Assembly: GCF_003286085.1 (NCBI RefSeq)
Contig: NW_020825298.1
Coordinates: 5,766,001-5,830,000 of the forward strand
Direction: 5' to 3'
Origin: Drosophila persimilis
Lineage: Eukaryota; Arthropoda; Insecta; Diptera; Drosophilidae
Length of the DNA: 64,000 nt
Shown here: in pieces, positions 59,214-64,000 of the stretch
How positions within the stretch are numbered: position 1 is the stretch's first letter
Layout: each line of letters starts with the position of its first letter
Program-made: the position numbers and the translations under genes
The notes under the pieces: model-generated
Database searches by the model: none
What the model was told of the DNA's origin: nothing
What the model saw: the letters and a program-made list of their open reading frames with translations, nothing else

Positions 59214-62200
59214 GTAAACCAATGTTTTTGCTTTTGCATAAATTTATTACATTTCTAGTATCATAGTGTGAGTGTGACAGGAGGCGGGTGCGTGTGCGTA
59301 TGCGTATGCGTGTAGACGTGTGTATTTGTTTTGTTGTGTTTATCGCTGTCCACGCATTTTCCGCTCAGAGATGATGTTGTAATAAATTGTCAGTCGATAG
59401 TTGATAACGATTAATGATCCACGGAAGTTCTATCTAATCTGAGTAAATTGATTTGTACATTTTAAAAGTGATTTCAACGATTAGTGCAGAATTATATTTG
59501 GTCGTGGCCCATTTCCATTCGTTTCTGCAAGAAGTTCTATGAAAATCTAAACACAATCAATAAAGTCGGGGTGAATTCCTAACTATTAGTGGGATAATTT
59601 TCATTCACCTCAGAAGCGGCTCATAACAATCAAGAGAATACTTTTATATATTTTGCTAGTTGAGGAAAACATGGTAGGGAAATAGTTCTATGTTTTGTAT
59701 CATATAAATTGAATCTGTGTCCCTTAACTCAAATCAAATCTTTATAAAACAGGCACAATTAATTTTCATAGTTCGATAAGAACCTAATAGATATAATCTA
59801 TAGCTCTATAAATATTCGTCTCCATATGCAGACGACCATAATATATTCTGGCTGAATGAGACCTTATAAAAGTATATACATATACATACATACAAGTCGA
59901 TAGATGTGCAAATAGATATCAGGAACACATTTTGGGTAACGACAGGAATTCAGATAGGATTCAAACATTGAAATGAGATATATTTAACAATACTTTAGTT
60001 CATCGAATGATATTCTTCAGTTTGCCACAAAAGATGCTCGTTTCGTATCAAATGTTTGCCCGTTCTCTAATATTTCTTTGTGGCAGACACAAGAATTAGA
60101 TCGCATAGAAGCGGTTATTCAATCTGACAATGACACCAAAGATAGCACTTAGATGCTGATAATGGCAAAAGTAAATATTGAACAAAACCAAGCTGTAAAA
60201 GATGTACTCTTTCCATTATCGCAGTCGGCACCTCGCAGACACCTGAAAATGCTTTCGAACAACAAATATTTTGAATCACTCGTGGAATCGTAAACCTTTA
60301 ATCATTTCCAAATACATCAGCTAGACCGCAAAACGAGGCAATTCAGGAGATTGTAGTGTTTAGGATGGATGGCTCTTATCTTTCTATGCACAAGATACAG
60401 CTTGAGACTATATATTTGTTGGCAAACCTAATTAGCTTCGAAGAGCCAGCCAAGTCGTAACTCGTAAGTCGGGAGACTTATCAAGAACCTTGCGAAAAAT
60501 TGAGCATGAGTCGTTGTCGTTGCTCAGCGTCCAATTTGGCATTTGAATTGTCACCCGTTCTTTGTCAATTATCTGACTTAATTGGAGTACAATGTACAGC
60601 AAAGAGGGAGGATTTGGATGGGAATGGGGATGGGGATTGGAGGATGGGGATTGGAGGATGGGCCTTACTGACATTGCATTGAAACGTCATTTGGCCCACT
60701 TGGGGAGTTTGAACTTGAAATCAGCCGCTGCTGAAAGCTCATTCTCTCCTCTAATCTGTATATGCGTATGCCAGATATAATTTACGAGTATATATAGTCA
60801 TCCATCTATCCATGCAATCCATTGGATCCAGCCATCAACATGCGGTACCTAAACGAGGAAGTCTTGCTGGGCGGCCGCTGCCTCAATGAGCCACTCCGCG
60901 GGGCATCTATTTAGCCAGTGGGTCCACCACTTTGATTTAAATGTGAATGCGCTTGACCCAAACTGCAGTTGCAGCTACAGCAGCCTCCCCAGCAGCTGAG
61001 ACCTTCGCCGGAGGCCCCCAGCAAGTCGTGTGTTTAATTATCGCACATACGCCGCGTTGTCCAGACAAAAAACAAAACCAAAAACGAAAACGAAAATCAC
61101 AAACATCCTGCACTAATTCCAAGGGGGCGAGAGTTGCTCTTAATTAGCGGTAAAGCCATTCAGTCGATGCATAATTGAGAAGAGAGACAGACAGTCAAGT
61201 GAGCAATTGATGAAATAAATCACTGGCGAATATATTTCATTCACACGTAATGAAAATCATTTTGTAATATTAACGATTTTGTGGAATATTTTATACATAT
61301 ATTAATGTTAATTTTAGGCATTATTTGAACACAATTCTCAGCTTCTTTTGATAAACTAACAAAATTGAATCAAACTAAACTGATTTTATGCTTGAACAAG
61401 GTTCTCACTCAAACGTTTTTGATAGTTGAACTCTATTATCAACCAGATCTGCGAGTATTCAAATTAATTCGATTTTCAGTCACTGGAAAAATTTGGTAGA
61501 TATCTTCAATAGATGATCTTTTTCAATAACGGAAATTTTTTAATAGTCAGGCTCTTGTCTGGCATACTCTCTTTTTAATACATTTCCTGATCATATCCGG
61601 ACACTTTAACTGAATAATTTCTATAGCTCAAACACAACGAAAAAGAAAAAAGTTAATGGGTTAATTCTAAATATAGAAGTTTAATCACATAATTAAAGCA
61701 CTTTAGTTGAGGTATATTGGAATGGAATTCTTTGAATATTTCCTTACAAGTACATGAGATCAAAATAAAGCATCCCCACCCATCCCTCCCCCACCTAGAT
61801 ATTGCATCATAATTTTCTTCAGTGCCTTTTCTTCCCTTTCCCACCACCCCCTGCTTGGCTTCTGCCCCTGACCTCTTCATAGGTGGGGAGGAGGAGTTCA
61901 AGACCGTGGGGCCACTGTCAATGTCTCCGCTGAGGCGTGTGCGGGATCACTTTCGCTTTTTGTTTCGGTGGCATTTTAGTTTTAATCAAAGCTCTTGGAT
62001 GTGCCTAAATTGGATCTATTAAGTCACTTGAGATAAGTCAGGAGCGTCGGACTTAAGTGTCTGCTGGAGGGCCACTCAACGCACAGATTGTCACGTTGAC
62101 GTTGAGCTATCAGTAAAAGAGCTTCGCTCTCAGGTGATCATCATAAATGCGGCATGTGGGATGTGGGACATCTGACATCTAAAAGAGCGCGAGACAAACA

Positions 62201-62874
62201 GACTTTATATATCTTATGGTGGATATATATTTTATACTATATTCAGATGTAATAAAGGATTTCCAAGCTTAGCACTATGATGAAATACGATTTTTATATA
62301 TTTCCCTTCAGAGGACGATCAGGAGTATTTGGAAGGATATGGAAGGGTTGCCAAGGGAAACAATGAAACAAAAATAATAATTGTAGAACCATCCATGGGA
62401 TAAAATATCTTATATTATTGTAAAATGCTTTTAGATTAATAATATTTGTTGTATGTATTGCCTTTTCTTCAGTTAAAGTTCTCATCATTTTCTAACAGAG
62501 AAACAATGAGTCTTTCTTTTATAAGGTCATCCCTTAAGTACTTTTTAGTCAATGTAGTTAAATAGGGACCCCTGTATACTTGTAATCTAGTGATACGAGC
62601 TCTACAGTACATACTCATACCAACAACAAGACAATGCCATTTCTACTTGTCGGGTGCATACTGGAAACAGTCAGATTTGATAGGATGGGATGGCTGATGT
62701 GAATCTGATAAGCGCACATCTATGGGAACTATCTGTTCTATAAGCTATTTTACAGTACACTACCCATTAGGACTATTTTCTTTGCTTTGCTATACCATGT
62801 TTATGGGAAAACTAAATATTGATAAGGATAGCGCGGCCCCATCTTCTAACAATTCTTTACATTTCCATTTCCAG
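59214..62874 (+). other. Probable leader intron with a minisatellite
   Basis: The region is 3.7 kb without coding potential. A G-rich tandem repeat (units like GGATGGGGATTGGA) lies at about 60,617-60,662. The 3' end has a CTAAC branch point and TTTCCAG acceptor. Confidence 0.45.
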
Positions 62875-63397
62875 AGAGCCAATCGCCCGGTGGATGCGGA
62901 TTTGAACGTTGATGTAAATGTGGACCTGGATTATGCAACAGCAGACAGTCGGAGGAGAGAGGGAGAGGTGACAGACTGTCCAGAGACAGACAGACAGACC
63001 GAGTAATTATCAGTGCCAGATTATTATCATCAGCAGCAGCTGCGATGCAACCACGGTAACACAGACCCGGAGAGGACCAGTCTGTGGCACTGAAGCGGGG
63101 CTCTCTCTCTCTCTCTCTCTGTCAGCCGGACGGAGCTGGCAATGAACACAATGCCCACGGCCTCATTCACGGACCGCCTAGCCCGAGACCATTGCGAAAA
63201 CAGTTGAGCACTCGCCGCGTTCAGGTTGTGGTTGCGATTGCGGATACGCTTACGGCTGGAGCGCAGGACCAGCAAGGCCCGGCAAACATATCCGGAGTGG
63301 AAATTTTCAGCAATTAAAGCAATCAAAGCAAAGCAACCCATCATCAGAGCAGAGCATATCAGATCAGAGGATCGGCTTGATTCGGCTCGGTTCAGAA
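62875..63397 (+). other. 5' UTR of the Fuseless-like gene
   Basis: It follows the acceptor at 62,874 and contains several short upstream open frames and a CT microsatellite (about 63,103-63,121). Numerous upstream ATGs suggest controlled translation. Confidence 0.45.
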
Positions 63398-64000
63398 ATG
63401 CTGAGTACAGACATGGGCACAGCGGCAGGGCCGACGCCGATCATCGTCAGCAGCAAGCCACAGAAATCTCATTGCCAATCCCCGGTGCTGGCGTCGGAGC
63501 AGCAGCTCCTACAGCACCATCAGCAGCAGCAGCAGCACCAGCATCCCCACCTGCCCATCCACACACATGGCCAAGTCCATGGCCACACAGCGATGCACTG
63601 CGAGAAGTACATGCCGGAAGCGCCGCGCCGGAACCTGCACGAGCTCCTGTTGGAGCTACTGGACATGCTTCTCTCCTGCCTGGTGGTAACTATTAATTAT
63701 TATTATTATTATTAATTACCCCCAATAGCATCAGCATCACAATTAGAAACAGAAAACAATGTACACATACATATATCGCGATATCGAAAAATACTATAAA
63801 ATATTATATGAAAATATTTCCATCTCTATGAACTTTTGGTGGCGCCCTGCGTTATTGCCTACTGGCGCGGCACCTGGGAGCTGATGGGAGTTTTCCTTTT
63901 CCCGAGCAGCCTGCCTCTCTCCGCGCTCTCCTCCTTTCTCATCGGCGGTGTGGGGCACTTCGTGTTCACCATCACCCAGAACTTCTTCAAGGAGCACATA
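63398..64000 (+). CDS. Fuseless-like multi-pass membrane protein, first coding exons (continues beyond window)
   Basis: Coding exon 1 is 63398-63685 (96 codons): a Ser/Pro start, a Gln/His-rich stretch (about residues 35-65), then RRNLHELLLELLDMLLSCLV entering a first hydrophobic segment. Coding exon 2 starts at 63839 and reads VAPCVIAYWRGTWELMGVFL, then a hydrophobic segment and ITQNFFKEHI at the window edge. The joined protein has the look of Drosophila Fuseless, a multi-pass (eight-segment) presynaptic membrane protein needed for synapse function and calcium-channel localisation. The assignment is from memory of the family and is not certain. The intron (153 nt) starts with GTAACT but ends TTTTG before the coding GTGGCG, so it lacks an AG acceptor. 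Confidence 0.55.

Noticed and set aside
62722..63006. A 94-codon frame before the Fuseless-like gene.
   Set aside because: It crosses the strong acceptor at 62,874 and shows no domain; it is better explained as intron plus 5' UTR.

Overview
The window is animal DNA that fits a Drosophila-type fly. The introns are short (about 55-75 nt) GT-AG introns with CTAAC-like branch points, several promoters have a TATA box with an Inr, and the genes match fly hemolectin and the tandem fly fatty-acid-synthase pair. The species cannot be fixed from the sequence alone. Every gene I can support lies on the + strand.

Layout. (1) 1-8370: the 3' part of hemolectin (Hml), a very large cysteine-rich secreted haemocyte clotting protein. 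The 5' part is outside the window. Eleven exons are readable, but two single-base frameshifts interrupt them. (2) About 8458-23930: a 15.5-kb giant inverted repeat. Both arms are tandem arrays of a 311-bp unit (about 7 copies on the left, about 32 on the right, opposite orientation). Inside these lies a 0.5-0.8-kb inverted duplication carrying what looks like a stolen 3' end of a protein-coding gene (coding tail, stop codon, 3' UTR and AATAAA), then a smaller nested hairpin at the centre (about 11.93 kb). This is the most unusual part of the window. (3) 24236-25598: a mitochondrial RTN4IP1-like oxidoreductase. (4) 27639-28234: a small, very basic, histone-H1-like protein. (5) 31234-39970 and 44851-52454: two complete tandem fatty acid synthases (FASN2-like, then FASN1-like), each with KS-MAT-DH-(pseudo-ME)-ER-KR-ACP-TE. 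Their TATA promoters and 5' non-coding exons can be proposed. (6) 52.5-62.9 kb: mostly non-coding, with two further candidate promoters, a recurrent palindromic 14-mer and a possible minus-strand terminal exon. (7) 63398-64000: the first coding exons of a Fuseless-like multi-pass membrane protein, joined by an intron that appears to end in TG instead of AG.

How the parts relate. The FAS pair is a tandem duplication. FASN1 is the general lipogenic enzyme. FASN2 in Drosophila works in oenocytes and supplies cuticular-hydrocarbon precursors. Stretches of near-identical DNA between them suggest gene conversion. FASN1 intron 1 holds a cluster of GATA sites next to an SRE-like site, as expected for a fat-body, SREBP-controlled lipogenic gene. 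In D. melanogaster Hml is on chromosome arm 3L and FASN1/2 on 2L (recalled, not searched). Finding them about 23 kb apart across a giant repeat therefore means a translocation or transposed duplication, or an assembly join through the repeat.

The best candidate for an undescribed system is the central inverted repeat. If transcribed it would fold into a long double-stranded hairpin containing the 3' end of another gene. That is the architecture of hairpin-RNA (endo-siRNA) loci that silence their gene of origin. This is inference: no expression data are available here.
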